NCBI RefSeq assembly: GCF_023634655.1
Contig: NZ_JAMKMS010000006.1
Span: 1 to 64,000, forward strand
From: Vibrio methylphosphonaticus
GTDB lineage: Bacteria; Pseudomonadota; Gammaproteobacteria; Enterobacterales; Vibrionaceae
DNA: 64,000 nt
Reading direction: 5' to 3'
Shown: positions 24,239 through 33,615 of the stretch, in pieces
How the letters are laid out: every line of letters begins with the position of its first letter
Numbering within the stretch: position 1 is the stretch's first letter
Program-made: the position numbers and the translations under genes
The notes under the pieces: generated by a model
Databases searched by the model: none
Seen by the model: only the letters and a program-made list of their open reading frames with translations
What the model was told of the DNA's origin: nothing

Positions 24239-25564
24239 ATGGATAAGTTGGTAAGACATTATTTTTCTGAAGCCACAAGACAAGTGACGATGATGGCCGG
24301 CGATGTAGTACTGCGCCAGCATGGCCATAACGATCGCCTGTACTATGTGCAAAGTGGTGAACTTGAAGGGTTTGATGAACGTGAAGAAGACGGCAACCTG
24401 ACCAAATTATTTACCGCATCAAGTGGTGCTTTTATTGGCGTACACAGTTTCTTTTCAGGCACGTGGACAGCATCATCAACCGTTAAGGCTAAAACGCTCG
24501 TTAAGCTGGCATGGATCGATAAAAACACGCCAGCGATCAGACCAGAAGTGCTAGGCCCGCTCAGCGCGCAATTTATGCCAGTGATTGTCAATGAACTATC
24601 TCGGCGTCAGCGACGTGCAACCCAAGAAGCTATCGCCAAAGAAAAGGTGCTACAGCGGCTGCACACCGCTGAGCAGATGACCACGCTAGGACAGCTCGCA
24701 GCGGGTATTGCCCATGAACTCAATAACGCGATTGGTGTGGTGAGCAGCAAAACAGATCATTTACAAAGTGAGCTTATTCAGCTACTTGAAGAGGCTCACC
24801 CTGAATCGAGCCAATATTTTGACTTAGGTTTGATGCATGGACAGTGGACATCGTCTAGCGAGGCAAGAAAGATCGCCAAGCAGATCGAAAGGACATACAA
24901 GCTGGATCGTACACTCGCAAAGCGGCTTGCGAAAGCGCTAGGCAGTGCTTCGTTACCGCAACCATGGCTAGATAGACCAGAACAAGCGATCAAGTACTGG
25001 GAGTTGGGGCGAGATCTTCACGATCTTCGACTCGCGGCTCGCCACACTGTCGGCATTGTCAAGTCGGTAAAACAGTTAGGGCGAACAGACAGCGAGCAAG
25101 ATGAGCTCATTGATATTAACGATACCATTAATAAAGCCCTGTCTTTGCTACAAAGTGATTTACGGCTTGTCTCGGTGAGAATGCGTCCGGCAACCTTGCC
25201 GTTAATTAAGGGCGCTTCAACGGAGTATGTGCAGATTTGGAGCAACATTATTAAAAATGCTTGTGATGCTATGCACGCAACGGTTGCACCGGAAATAGAG
25301 ATTCAAAGCCGTTGGGTGAATCAACGTATTTTAGTCACCATTGCCAATAATGGGCCCGAAATAGATGAATCCATTCGACGAAAAATATTCCAGCCTAACT
25401 TCACCACAAAAAAGGGTGGTCTAAGTTTTGGGTTAGGGTTGGGGTTATCGATTGTTAAACGTATTGTGAGTGAGAATAGCGGCACGATTGTGGTGAAAAG
25501 CAGTCCAGAACAAACTATTTTCCGAGTCAAATTACCAGTAGGAGAAGCAAATGGAGAAGCTTAA
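24239..25564 (+). CDS. Cytoplasmic histidine kinase with cyclic-nucleotide-binding-like domain
   Basis: The 441-residue protein has no membrane segment. Residues about 5-95 have a CRP-like beta-roll (RLYYVQSGELEGF), but the phosphate-binding cassette is not canonical: FIGVHSFFSGTWTASS lacks the usual glutamate and arginine. The H-box is GQLAAGIAHELNNAIG with H159. The ATPase domain shows N340 in NIIKNACDAM and FGLGLGLSIV. About 100 residues lie between the H-box helix and the segment that looks like the second dimerisation helix (GIVKSVKQLG), much longer than normal. The start at 24239 is chosen, 5 bases after the transporter; an overlapping ATG at 24200 is possible. Confidence 0.85.
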   Translation: MDKLVRHYFSEATRQVTMMAGDVVLRQHGHNDRLYYVQSGELEGFDEREEDGNLTKLFTASSGAFIGVHSFFSGTWTASSTVKAKTLVKLAWIDKNTPAIRPEVLGPLSAQFMPVIVNELSRRQRRATQEAIAKEKVLQRLHTAEQMTTLGQLAAGIAHELNNAIGVVSSKTDHLQSELIQLLEEAHPESSQYFDLGLMHGQWTSSSEARKIAKQIERTYKLDRTLAKRLAKALGSASLPQPWLDRPEQAIKYWELGRDLHDLRLAARHTVGIVKSVKQLGRTDSEQDELIDINDTINKALSLLQSDLRLVSVRMRPATLPLIKGASTEYVQIWSNIIKNACDAMHATVAPEIEIQSRWVNQRILVTIANNGPEIDESIRRKIFQPNFTTKKGGLSFGLGLGLSIVKRIVSENSGTIVVKSSPEQTIFRVKLPVGEANGEA

Positions 25565-26033
25565 TATAATTTGTGTGGATGACCAACGAGAGGTACTGAG
25601 TGCCGTTGTTCAGGACTTAGAACGCTTATCTAGCTGGTTAAATATCGAAGATTGTGAGTCTGCTTCTGAGGTGTTAGAGCTGTTAGATGATTTGGACGCT
25701 GACGGTGAACATGTCGCGGTTATTATTTCTGACCATGTGATGCCGGGAATGACGGGTGTGGAACTACTGACGAGTATCTCACAAGATAGCCGATTTAAAT
25801 GGACCAAAAAGGTGCTGTTAACAGGGCAAGCCACACACTCAGACACCATTACCGCCATTAATACCGCGGGGGTAAGCCACTACTTCGAAAAACCATGGAA
25901 TGCTGATGCGCTAACGGATTGCGTGCGCACGCTAGTGACGCACTACATATTTGACAGCGGCTTGGACTATCAACCTTATCATGAAGAGTTGGATCAGAAG
26001 GTTGTTTTAGCTAGGCTGAGTTCATCGTTCTAA
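25551..26033 (+). CDS. Receiver-only response regulator
   Basis: The 160-residue protein is a receiver domain plus a short tail. It has acidic D10-D11, phospho-acceptor D61 in IISDHVMPGMTG, T91 and K114 in YFEKPW. There is no DNA-binding or enzymatic output, so it should act by protein contact or as a phosphorelay intermediate. It overlaps the kinase gene by 14 bases and has AGGAG upstream, which makes the kinase its likely phosphodonor. The final 35 residues are not recognised. Confidence 0.88.
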   Translation: MEKLNIICVDDQREVLSAVVQDLERLSSWLNIEDCESASEVLELLDDLDADGEHVAVIISDHVMPGMTGVELLTSISQDSRFKWTKKVLLTGQATHSDTITAINTAGVSHYFEKPWNADALTDCVRTLVTHYIFDSGLDYQPYHEELDQKVVLARLSSSF

Positions 26034-26064
26034 CGTTAACACCTCGGGTGACGCTGCCGCTTAA

Positions 26065-26086
26065 TGCTCGACATTCATGTCGGGCA
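26065..26086 (+). terminator. Hairpin after the receiver gene, weak terminator
   Basis: TGCTCGACA (26065-26073) pairs with TGTCGGGCA (26078-26086) in nine positions including one G-U. The tail ATAAGTTTAG is not a clear T tract. It is 32 bases past the receiver stop codon. Confidence 0.45.
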
Positions 26087-26296
26087 ATAAGTTTAGTCCT
26101 TAGCTCTACTTTGTCTGTTCTAATCTTAATCTCCATTTCATGTTCTTATAGTGAGCAAGCCCTTTACCTGTAGGATATACAACATAGTTACTCCTCTGAA
26201 TGACCGGTTTTTAAATACCTATCTTCAATAAAAACTAGACACAAGAAGCCTATTGAATACTCTTAGTGATATCTACATCGTAATCAGGAAGGTGAC

Positions 26297-26764
26297 ATGT
26301 CAGAACATTATGCCGTGGTCAGTTGGACACGAGGCAAGGGTGAAGTTTTCCACGACAACCAGTATAGCCGAGGGCATAGTTGGGAATTTGATGGTGGAGC
26401 GATAGTGCCAGCATCGCCATCCCCACACGTGGTTCCGCTACCTCTTTCAATAGAAGAAAATGTTGATCCTGAAGAGGCGTTTATTGCCGCTTTGTCGAGT
26501 TGTCATATGCTGGTATTTCTGTCGATCGCTGCGAAGCGCAACTATGTGGTAGACCGCTATACCGATAAAGCGATCGGTACTCTTGGTGAAAATGAAGTGG
26601 GAAAACTAGCGGTGACCAAAGTGGTATTGCATCCCCATGTTGAGTTCTCAGGTGAGCGAGTCCCTACCATGGCGCAGTTAGAAAAAATGCACCATTTGTC
26701 CCATGAAAATTGTTTTATTGCCAATTCTGTTACGACACTCGTCACAACGGAAATCAAAGAGTAG
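26297..26764 (+). CDS. OsmC/Ohr-family peroxide reductase-like protein
   Basis: The 155-residue protein has the two family cysteines, C69 in ALSSCHMLVFL and C139 in SHENCFIANS, which form the thiol site that reduces organic hydroperoxides. The N-terminal W-x-R-G-K-G-E-V-F-x-D segment and the later F-x-G-G beta-strand fit the OsmC-like subgroup better than true Ohr. It is cytoplasmic. The start has GGAAGGTGAC upstream. Neighbours downstream are two small stand-alone proteins. Confidence 0.88.
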   Translation: MSEHYAVVSWTRGKGEVFHDNQYSRGHSWEFDGGAIVPASPSPHVVPLPLSIEENVDPEEAFIAALSSCHMLVFLSIAAKRNYVVDRYTDKAIGTLGENEVGKLAVTKVVLHPHVEFSGERVPTMAQLEKMHHLSHENCFIANSVTTLVTTEIKE

Positions 26765-26919
26765 CCCGCTATTTATTGTCGTTATGCTGGCTGCAATCTT
26801 GTTCGGCATCGTCTTCGAGTCTTTCGATGCTTATGAGCGGCAATTAAAATTTTCGTACCGTTTGATACTGAGCTTAACGTTGATTGCTGAGCTCACCGTG
26901 TAGAATGAAGGGAATCGTT

Positions 26920-27321
26920 ATGATTAAACGCGTTGGCGACACGATCATTGAAGTGAATCACAAGGCTAGCTGTCATTGTGGTGCCGTTGAACTGGAGTTG
27001 TATTTACCCAATGGCATAGAAAAGCCACGACGTTGTGATTGTTCAATTTGTCGAAGGAAAGGGGCGATTGTCGCCTCAGTAAAGTTAGACGGTATTCGTG
27101 TACTAAAAGGTCAAGAATCTCTTAAGCTTTACCAATTTAATACCGGTACCGCGAAGCATTATTTTTGTTCCAATTGCGGCATTTATACTCATCATCAAAG
27201 ACGCTCAGACCCCACAGAATATGGCTATAATGTTGGGTGTTTATTAGGTGTGAATCCTTTCGATTTAGGTGAAGTGGTTATCAGTGATGGTGTTAACCAT
27301 CCGTCAGATAGAACATTGTGA
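26920..27321 (+). CDS. GFA-family (Mss4-like) zinc protein
   Basis: The 133-residue protein has the GFA/CENP-V zinc-binding pattern: CHCG (18-21), CDCSIC (39-44) and FCSNCGIY (83-86). Related proteins are annotated as glutathione-dependent formaldehyde-activating enzymes, but that activity is doubtful for most of them and is not claimed here. The start at 26920 follows AAGGGA; an ATG five codons earlier is possible. It lies in the same direction as the OsmC and DUF1801 genes. Confidence 0.85.
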   Translation: MIKRVGDTIIEVNHKASCHCGAVELELYLPNGIEKPRRCDCSICRRKGAIVASVKLDGIRVLKGQESLKLYQFNTGTAKHYFCSNCGIYTHHQRRSDPTEYGYNVGCLLGVNPFDLGEVVISDGVNHPSDRTL

Positions 27322-27339
27322 AAAGAGAATGGGGTGGTG

Positions 27340-27741
27340 ATGGAAGTGATAAGCAAATTTGATGATTATCCAAGCGATATTCGACGATCACTGCTTGATC
27401 TAAGATCGCTCATTTTTCAGTGCGCTCTAACATTAGATGTAGGTGACGTTGAAGAAGCGCTTAAGTGGGGTGAACCCAGCTATCGTGTAAAGTGTGGCAG
27501 TCCAATTAGGATAGATTGGAAGTTAAAAACGCCACATAACTACTACTTGTATTTTAACTGTAGTACACAACTCGTTGACACATTCCGTGAGCTGTATAGT
27601 GACGTGCTTGAGTTTCAAGGCAACAGAGCCATTGTATTATCTGTTGCACAGTCATTCCCTGAAAGGGAACTAAAACACTGCATCGCTTTGGCTATGACCT
27701 ATCAGAGAATCAAACATTTGCCCTTACTTGGAGCGAGTTGA
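27340..27741 (+). CDS. DUF1801 (YdhG-like) protein
   Basis: The 133-residue cytoplasmic protein has the DUF1801 pattern: an amphipathic N-terminal helix (YPSDIRRSLLDLRSLIFQCA), then EALKWGEPSYRVK and a later YYLYFNC. The family has a small alpha/beta fold and no assigned enzymatic activity. It follows the GFA gene by 18 bases and may be co-transcribed. The start could be one of the two GTG codons immediately before the ATG at 27340. Confidence 0.75.
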   Translation: MEVISKFDDYPSDIRRSLLDLRSLIFQCALTLDVGDVEEALKWGEPSYRVKCGSPIRIDWKLKTPHNYYLYFNCSTQLVDTFRELYSDVLEFQGNRAIVLSVAQSFPERELKHCIALAMTYQRIKHLPLLGAS

Positions 27742-27823
27742 CCATCGTGAGTGAGCGCTTGGCTAGCAATGTCCTTTAGATGGGGAGTGGTAATAATGGC
27801 TCCAGTGAATAGTCAGAAGTCAC

Positions 27824-29134
27824 TTATTTTAAGAAGCCTAAATCTTGTACCGAGAAATTGGCTAAATTTGGAAAAATATAGTTCAATGCATTATCACTCT
27901 TTACACCCATCCACTTGGCAATAGTCGCACCAATTTGCTCAACGGAAGTGGTGGGGATCATTCGCCCCTTATTGAAATCATTTTCGCCATCAAGGATTAA
28001 TGATGGCCACTGTCCGTATAGCTGTCCGGCATTTAATGCCCCACCCATTACAAAGTGATTACTTGCCCAACCATGGTCTGTTCCGGCACCATTACTTGCC
28101 AAGCGTCGACCAAAATCAGACATTGTCATCGTGGTCACTTTGTCGTCTAGCCCTGATGTCTCCAGCGATTGATTGAACGCGGCAAGTGCCTGACTCAAAG
28201 TGCTCATCAAATTTGCATGATCATTTAATTGGTTAGCGTGGGTGTCAAAGCCACCTAGGCCAACAAAATACACTTGTTTCTGATGCCCTAGTTGATCGCT
28301 CGATTTGATCAATCGTGCCACTGTGTGTAGTTGTTGACTCACCGAAGTATCTGGAAAATGCGCTTCTTCTGGGACAGACTCTATCGCCGCAGCGAGTTGA
28401 TCTCGTATTGAAACTGAATCATCTTTCACTTGATCAAATTCACGCCCAAACGCCGTTAACGGGGACAAATTCATTACTTGATCGAAAGCCTTTCGGCGCT
28501 GATCGTTTTTTATCGCATTTACTTGAGGTAGTGATGATGCCTTAATTAGGTTAGCACCACGGTCGCTACCATTTAGCAGCTGGGCATAGCCATTAAGACT
28601 AAACGTTGGGCTAATTTGCTCGGAATCGCTACTTAGCACGTCCATCATTCGCCCCGCCCACCCTAATGTTGTGGTGCTGCCAGACCAACCACGTTGCCAC
28701 TCAGCTTGTTGTGAATTATGAGAGAACAAAAAGGGTGGCATCGCGTGCGTTCCGTCCTCCAACCCAGCCTTCGTTGAAGGCTCTATCAACACACCACTGT
28801 TTGCAATAGCCACCATTTTTCCATTGTTAAACAGGCTTTGAATGTCAGTCATTGATGGGTGTAAACCCAATGTAAGATCTGACCCCGTAGTTAATGATAA
28901 AGGCAACAATGAAGCTTGTGGGATAGCGATATCTGGGCGAGCCGTCATGTACTCATCATAGTGTGCGTTATCATTGGGAATCAACATGTTAAAGCCATCG
29001 TTGCCACCAAACAAAAATACACAAACCAGGGCCTTATAGTCGTTATTTGGTAGCGCGTGTGCCGTGCCTGTACCCATCACCGAGACAAGCGGTGTCGAGG
29101 CCATCGCCGCTAACAGTTGACGACGTGAAATCAT
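27824..29134 (-). CDS. DUF1501 exported protein with twin-arginine signal
   Basis: The 436-residue protein starts MISRRQLLAAMA, a twin-arginine signal, so it is probably exported folded. The mature part has DUF1501 landmarks: LVCVFLFGGNDGFNMLIPND near the N-terminus, TDHGWASNHFVMGGAL near the C-terminus and repeated aspartate/histidine clusters that resemble the alkaline phosphatase fold. Function is unknown. It overlaps the preceding DUF1800 gene by 4 bases (ATGA), the usual genomic pairing of these families. Confidence 0.88.
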   Translation of the reverse strand: MISRRQLLAAMASTPLVSVMGTGTAHALPNNDYKALVCVFLFGGNDGFNMLIPNDNAHYDEYMTARPDIAIPQASLLPLSLTTGSDLTLGLHPSMTDIQSLFNNGKMVAIANSGVLIEPSTKAGLEDGTHAMPPFLFSHNSQQAEWQRGWSGSTTTLGWAGRMMDVLSSDSEQISPTFSLNGYAQLLNGSDRGANLIKASSLPQVNAIKNDQRRKAFDQVMNLSPLTAFGREFDQVKDDSVSIRDQLAAAIESVPEEAHFPDTSVSQQLHTVARLIKSSDQLGHQKQVYFVGLGGFDTHANQLNDHANLMSTLSQALAAFNQSLETSGLDDKVTTMTMSDFGRRLASNGAGTDHGWASNHFVMGGALNAGQLYGQWPSLILDGENDFNKGRMIPTTSVEQIGATIAKWMGVKSDNALNYIFPNLANFSVQDLGFLK

Positions 29135-30801
29135 TGGGCTATCTCCTCAATATGGAACTCTTGGCTAGTGACAACAGTATAGAGCGCGTTACGAACCTTT
29201 AGACTTTGTTGAGTGTCGCGAAGATCGTCTAATCCTTCTAATACGATGGCTTTCAGTGGCTCACTCATTCTTTGAGAAAGCAGGCGTCGTTCAATTTCCT
29301 TAATCAATGCCGAATGGTCATTCGCAATTGCTTCTAAAGGCGCGGTATTGATGACAATGCGCTTCGGGTTATCTTCTCCCTCATAATCGGTTCGGCCAGT
29401 TGCAGACCAAAGCTGATTATTGGTGAGTATAAAGTTGTTCCAGCTCAGTATTTCAAATTCGGGTGCAACGTCATTTGCCGCTGAGATTTCGCCATTCGGA
29501 GCATAATCGGGCGAGAAAAAGTTGAAGACACTCGGCGAACCAAGCGGAGATTGTCCGTAAGACGAAAACGTGCCAATCGAGTCATGGAAGCGCCCTGATG
29601 GATCGGCAGATTTAGCGTCTAAGGCTCGGAAAAAATTTGTCATTGCTATCAATGGCTCTTTCATTTTAACGGGCGAACGCTCACTGCCGCTAAGTGCTTC
29701 GCTATCGGTTAAAATCCCACGGATTACTGCGGCAAGATCGCCCCTTACTCCCTCACCATTATCGGCAAACAGCGCACTTACTCGGGCAACATAAGCAGGG
29801 GAGGGGTTCGAGGTTACGAGTCTCTGGATAAGATGTTTACTGATCAACGGAGGTGTGTTCGAGTGATTGAGTAACATGTCCATCGCTTGCGCCATATCCT
29901 GTTCGGCGGTTTGCCCTTGGGCATACACCTCACCCATGACCACCTTTTCTTCGTCGTCATGATGTTCAGGATAAGCGATCATAGGTATGAACCAATTCCC
30001 ATCCTTAGACCCCCAATTCGGCTGATTTTTTTCAGCGATGTGCCAACCGGTGAATACGCGAGCTAAGTTTTCTATATCATCTTGCGAGTACGTTGAGATC
30101 AATTGCCCTTGGCTATCAAGTTTTTCGGTGCCATCTGGATGTAACTCGTAGAGACCAATGCTAAACAATTGCATCACTTCACGAGCATAGTTTTCATCAG
30201 GGTAGCGATTGTTTTCAGGCGCGGCTTTTTGATTTGCCATCATTGATAAGTAATCACCCATCGCGGCATGCAGTGTCACCGATTCAATCAGATCTCGATA
30301 ATTGCCAAAAGCATGAGTGATGAGCATATCGTAGTAGTCAGTCATCTCTAAGGCTCGACCATTCAAGCTAGCGCCATACCGTGAAATCACGAAAATTTCG
30401 CTCAATGCAAATGCGACCCGCTGTCGCAGTTGATCCGGTGCATTCAGGCTCAAGTCCCACCACACGGCCGCGCGATCCGATTGGTTGTATGTGGCGGCAT
30501 CGCTTTGCAGTTGATATTCTTTCAGGCGAGTAGAGTGCAAGCTTGGGGTCATAGAAAACTGTCTATCTAGCCAAGTCACATAGCCTAAATTGGCTAACTC
30601 TTGATAGGAATCCGGTTGAGGACCAAATGTCGAACGGTAGAGAAGGTCATAGCGCTGATCTTGTGTCAAGGGGAGGATAGGAGGCCGCACACCACCATTT
30701 TCCGAACCACTGTCACCCTCTCCGCCGCACGCCGATAGTAATGAAAGACCAAGTAATCCTATACTCGATTTGAGGGCACAAGGCTTTAAAATGGATAGCA
30801 A
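29131..30801 (-). CDS. DUF1800 lipoprotein
   Basis: The 556-residue protein begins with a lipoprotein signal (lipobox LLSAC, then GGEGDSGSENGG), suggesting an envelope-anchored product. DUF1800 features are FGPQPDSYQELANLGYVTWLD, YPDENYAREVMQLFSIGL and GVRGDLAAVIRGILTD. Function is unknown. It is the first gene of a coupled pair with the DUF1501 gene, and the two probably act together in the periplasm or at the surface. No other operon partner is visible. Confidence 0.88.
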   Translation of the reverse strand: MLSILKPCALKSSIGLLGLSLLSACGGEGDSGSENGGVRPPILPLTQDQRYDLLYRSTFGPQPDSYQELANLGYVTWLDRQFSMTPSLHSTRLKEYQLQSDAATYNQSDRAAVWWDLSLNAPDQLRQRVAFALSEIFVISRYGASLNGRALEMTDYYDMLITHAFGNYRDLIESVTLHAAMGDYLSMMANQKAAPENNRYPDENYAREVMQLFSIGLYELHPDGTEKLDSQGQLISTYSQDDIENLARVFTGWHIAEKNQPNWGSKDGNWFIPMIAYPEHHDDEEKVVMGEVYAQGQTAEQDMAQAMDMLLNHSNTPPLISKHLIQRLVTSNPSPAYVARVSALFADNGEGVRGDLAAVIRGILTDSEALSGSERSPVKMKEPLIAMTNFFRALDAKSADPSGRFHDSIGTFSSYGQSPLGSPSVFNFFSPDYAPNGEISAANDVAPEFEILSWNNFILTNNQLWSATGRTDYEGEDNPKRIVINTAPLEAIANDHSALIKEIERRLLSQRMSEPLKAIVLEGLDDLRDTQQSLKVRNALYTVVTSQEFHIEEIAQ

Positions 30802-31086
30802 CTCAGGAACCTTTTTTGCAGACGATGTCGTTGAACACTAACGAAGAACATCATTCACAGCAATATAGCCCGGTATAAATTGTGCGACGGGTTCAAAATC
30901 ATTAACATTCGTCGTCTTGTTCGTAGGCTACGCAACAATGAACAACATGGAAGCGACTGGCTAATAGGCCTCAAGCTAATGCGTGTTGGCCTTAACGAAG
31001 TGCGCTGTTATTTGCATCGTGGACTAATTTTAGTAGTATCAATTTCCCTTATTTTTGTGTGACAGATATATTTTCGAGTGACAGAT

Positions 31087-31752
31087 ATGACATTTAACGC
31101 CGCAATTTTCGATATGGATGGTTTGCTTCTGGATACTGAGCGAGTGTGTATGAACGCTTTTGAAAAAGCATGCCATACATTAAGCGTAGAATTTTTGAAG
31201 CCAGAGTACCTTGCGATCATCGGTCAGAATGCTCAAGGAGTGGAACGTACAATTCGAGCTGGTTATCCTGCTGATCTCGATTATCCGGCCCTGAGGAAAG
31301 TCTGGATGGAGTATTATCATGATATAACGCATCATCATGCGATCCCAATAAAGGAAGGGGTACTTGAGCTTCTTGATTGGCTAAAAGCGAATAATATACC
31401 GATGGCTGTGGCGACATCCACAGACTTAAGTCTTGCTAAAACAAAACTACAACTCGCTGGATTAGGTGACTATTTCGACAGCGTGACTTGTGGATGTGAG
31501 GTGACTCATGGCAAACCAGATCCAGAAATTTACTTACTAGCAGCAAGCAGGCTAAATATAGCGCCAGAATATTGTTTGGGTTTTGAGGACTCGAACAATG
31601 GTGTCCGTGCAGGTGTTGCCGCAACTTTACAAATGTATCAAGTTCCCGATCTCGTTTCCCCAACCGATGACGTGATTGCTCTTGGACATGAGATCCTTCC
31701 ATCGATGGTTGATGTATTGGATCATTTGAAACACCACAAGCAACTCACTTAA
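31087..31752 (+). CDS. HAD-superfamily phosphatase, paralogue of the 10042 gene
   Basis: All four HAD motifs are intact: FDMDGLLLDTE, VATST, HGKPDPEIY and FEDSNNGV. By eye more than half of the aligned residues match the protein at 10042-10701, including long runs around GCEVTHGKP and FEDSNNGV, so the two arose by duplication. Differences concentrate in the cap domain (about residues 15-80), where substrate choice is set. The segment GTGACAGATAT occurs twice just upstream (31060 and 31078); the second GTG is an alternative start three codons earlier. It lies 3 bases before the LysE gene. Confidence 0.85.
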   Translation: MTFNAAIFDMDGLLLDTERVCMNAFEKACHTLSVEFLKPEYLAIIGQNAQGVERTIRAGYPADLDYPALRKVWMEYYHDITHHHAIPIKEGVLELLDWLKANNIPMAVATSTDLSLAKTKLQLAGLGDYFDSVTCGCEVTHGKPDPEIYLLAASRLNIAPEYCLGFEDSNNGVRAGVAATLQMYQVPDLVSPTDDVIALGHEILPSMVDVLDHLKHHKQLT

Positions 31753-31754
31753 CC

Positions 31755-32366
31755 GTGGATTACTTACTCACTGTTGTGTTATTTGCGGTGTCGGCATCCG
31801 TTACGCCTGGACCGAATAATATTTTGGTGATGACGTCAGGGGTCAACTTTGGTGTTAAAAAGAGTTTACCCCTGCTCTTTGGCATTTGCGTTGGCTTTAC
31901 CATGATGCTGTTACTTGTTGGCGTCGGATTTTCGCAACTATTTGAGCGATTCCCTAATCTGCATTTTGTTATCAAATGTATTGGGGTGTTTTACTTATTG
32001 TATCTCGCGTATCTGATTGCAAGCTCCTCTTCCTCCATTCATTCTGAGCATCAAAACCAACCTTTATCCTTTATGAAGGGCGCGATATTTCAATGGTTCA
32101 ATGCTAAAGCATGGGTGGTTGCGACAGGGGCGATTGCTGCGTTTACAACCACAGGATCGAGTTTCCTTGCTCAGAACATCATGATAGCGATAACGTTTTT
32201 TGTCGTTTCATTTCCATGTGTCGGCCTATGGTTGGTTTTTGGGTCATTATTGAAAAATATTCTTAATAGTCCGAAGCATCGAAAATGGTTTAATCTCGTC
32301 ATGTCGGGGCTACTCATACTATCGGTATACCCCATATTTCTGGAGATCACACAGGAAATAACTTAG
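31755..32366 (+). CDS. LysE-family exporter
   Basis: The 203-residue protein has six hydrophobic segments and the LysE/RhtB signature near the N-terminus (SVTPGPNNILVMTSG), followed by GFTMMLLLVGVG and NAKAWVVATGA. Such proteins export amino acids or their derivatives. Substrate is not predictable. Translation starts at GTG. It follows the HAD phosphatase gene after three bases, so the two probably form an operon. Confidence 0.88.
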   Translation: MDYLLTVVLFAVSASVTPGPNNILVMTSGVNFGVKKSLPLLFGICVGFTMMLLLVGVGFSQLFERFPNLHFVIKCIGVFYLLYLAYLIASSSSSIHSEHQNQPLSFMKGAIFQWFNAKAWVVATGAIAAFTTTGSSFLAQNIMIAITFFVVSFPCVGLWLVFGSLLKNILNSPKHRKWFNLVMSGLLILSVYPIFLEITQEIT

Positions 32367-32522
32367 AACAATGGACAGTTAAACCTTACTCTTCATACTG
32401 TTAAATAGCCCTATTTTTGGTTGGTTTTTGTCATACCAATGCTTGGTTATACTTCGCGTCACACTAACAAGCCGATCACGGCACGCTCTGGATTTACGCT
32501 CCAGCACGCAGAAGGAAAAACC

Positions 32523-33503
32523 ATGTCTCAATATGTTGTATGTGCGCTTTATAAGTTTGTCACCCTTAAAGACTACCAAGATATTCGTCAGCCGCTCACT
32601 GAAATACTCACTGAAAATGCGATTCGCGGAACGCTATTGCTCGCGAGCGAAGGTATTAATGGCACCGTGGCGGGTAAGCGAGAATCAATTGATGAGTTGC
32701 TTAACTGGTTTCAACAAGATTCTCGATTGAAGGATGTGGTGTATAAAGAGTCATTTAGTGACACACAGCCGTTTAACCGCACCAAAGTGAAATTGAAAAA
32801 AGAAATTGTGACGATGGGGGTGGAAGGGATTGATCCGCTAAATGTCGTTGGTACTTACGTCAAACCTAAAGATTGGAATGAACTGATTTCTGATCCCGAC
32901 GTATTGCTGGTGGATACTCGCAATGATTATGAAGTGGATATCGGTACGTTTAAAAATGCCGTCAACCCAAACACAGAGACGTTTAGAGAGTTTCCTCAAT
33001 ACGTTGCCGATAACCTGGACCCTACAAAACATAAGAAAGTAGCGATGTTCTGTACCGGTGGTATTCGTTGCGAAAAATCGACAGCGTACATGAAAGAACA
33101 AGGCTTCGAAGAGGTCTATCACCTTGAAGGCGGTATTCTCAAGTACCTAGAGGATGTACCTGAACAAGAGAGTATGTGGGAAGGTGACTGCTATGTGTTT
33201 GATGGACGAGTTGCTGTAAATCATCAACTAGAAAAAAGTGGCTACGATGTATGTAACGCTTGTCGCTTACCGATGACCGCCGAAGACAAAGAGTCTGAGC
33301 ATTTTGAGCAAGGTGTGAGTTGTCCTAAATGTGTCGATAAACACAGCGACGAGCAAAAAGCCCGCTTTCGTGAGCGAGAAAAACAAGTTCAACTCTCCAA
33401 TGCTCGAGGTGAAACCCATGTCGGCGGAGATGCTGCCCAGCTAATAGAGCAACGCAAAAAACAAAAACGAGCGATGAAAGCACAGCAGCGTTCTGGGAAG
33501 TAA
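32523..33503 (+). CDS. trhO: tRNA uridine(34) hydroxylase TrhO
   Basis: Adds an oxygen-derived hydroxyl to C5 of uridine 34 in certain tRNAs, the first step towards 5-methoxyuridine or cmo5U. The 326-residue protein has the N-terminal acylphosphatase-like part ([16 protein letters not shown]), a central rhodanese domain with active-site C177 in [11 protein letters not shown], and a C-terminal cysteine-rich zinc-like segment (CNACRLP and CPKC). The start at 32523 has AAGGA upstream; the open frame extends 34 codons further without support. A strong terminator follows. Confidence 0.93.
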   Translation: MSQYVVCALYKFVTLKDYQDIRQPLTEILTENAIRGTLLLASEGINGTVAGKRESIDELLNWFQQDSRLKDVVYKESFSDTQPFNRTKVKLKKEIVTMGVEGIDPLNVVGTYVKPKDWNELISDPDVLLVDTRNDYEVDIGTFKNAVNPNTETFREFPQYVADNLDPTKHKKVAMFCTGGIRCEKSTAYMKEQGFEEVYHLEGGILKYLEDVPEQESMWEGDCYVFDGRVAVNHQLEKSGYDVCNACRLPMTAEDKESEHFEQGVSCPKCVDKHSDEQKARFREREKQVQLSNARGETHVGGDAAQLIEQRKKQKRAMKAQQRSGK

Positions 33504-33536
33504 ATTAAGTACAGTATGGTGATATTCGTCATACAG

Positions 33537-33572
33537 AAAAAGGGAGTAAGACGGTTGTCTTACTCCCTTTTT
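33537..33572. terminator. Bidirectional intrinsic terminator
   Basis: A 16-bp perfect stem (33537-33552 with 33557-33572) around GGTT has an A-run on one side and a T-run on the other, so it works in both directions. It serves trhO and possibly the minus-strand AI-2E operon beyond the heptamer arrays. Confidence 0.92.
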
Positions 33573-33587
33573 GTATTTGTAGCGTCC

Positions 33588-33615
33588 TACTTCTTACTTC
33601 TTACTTCTTACTTCC
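33588..33615. repeat. TACTTCT heptamer array, four copies
   Basis: Units begin at 33588, 33595, 33602 and 33609; the last ends in C. It directly abuts a second heptamer array of different sequence. Confidence 0.9.

Noticed and set aside
26703..26903. Frame overlapping the OsmC gene end and reading into the gap, with a hydrophobic stretch
   Set aside because: Starts inside OsmC without a ribosome site; a later ATG at about 26784 also lacks one. Probably chance.
30880..31062. 60-codon frame upstream of the second HAD gene
   Set aside because: No ribosome site, irregular composition, no similarity recognised.
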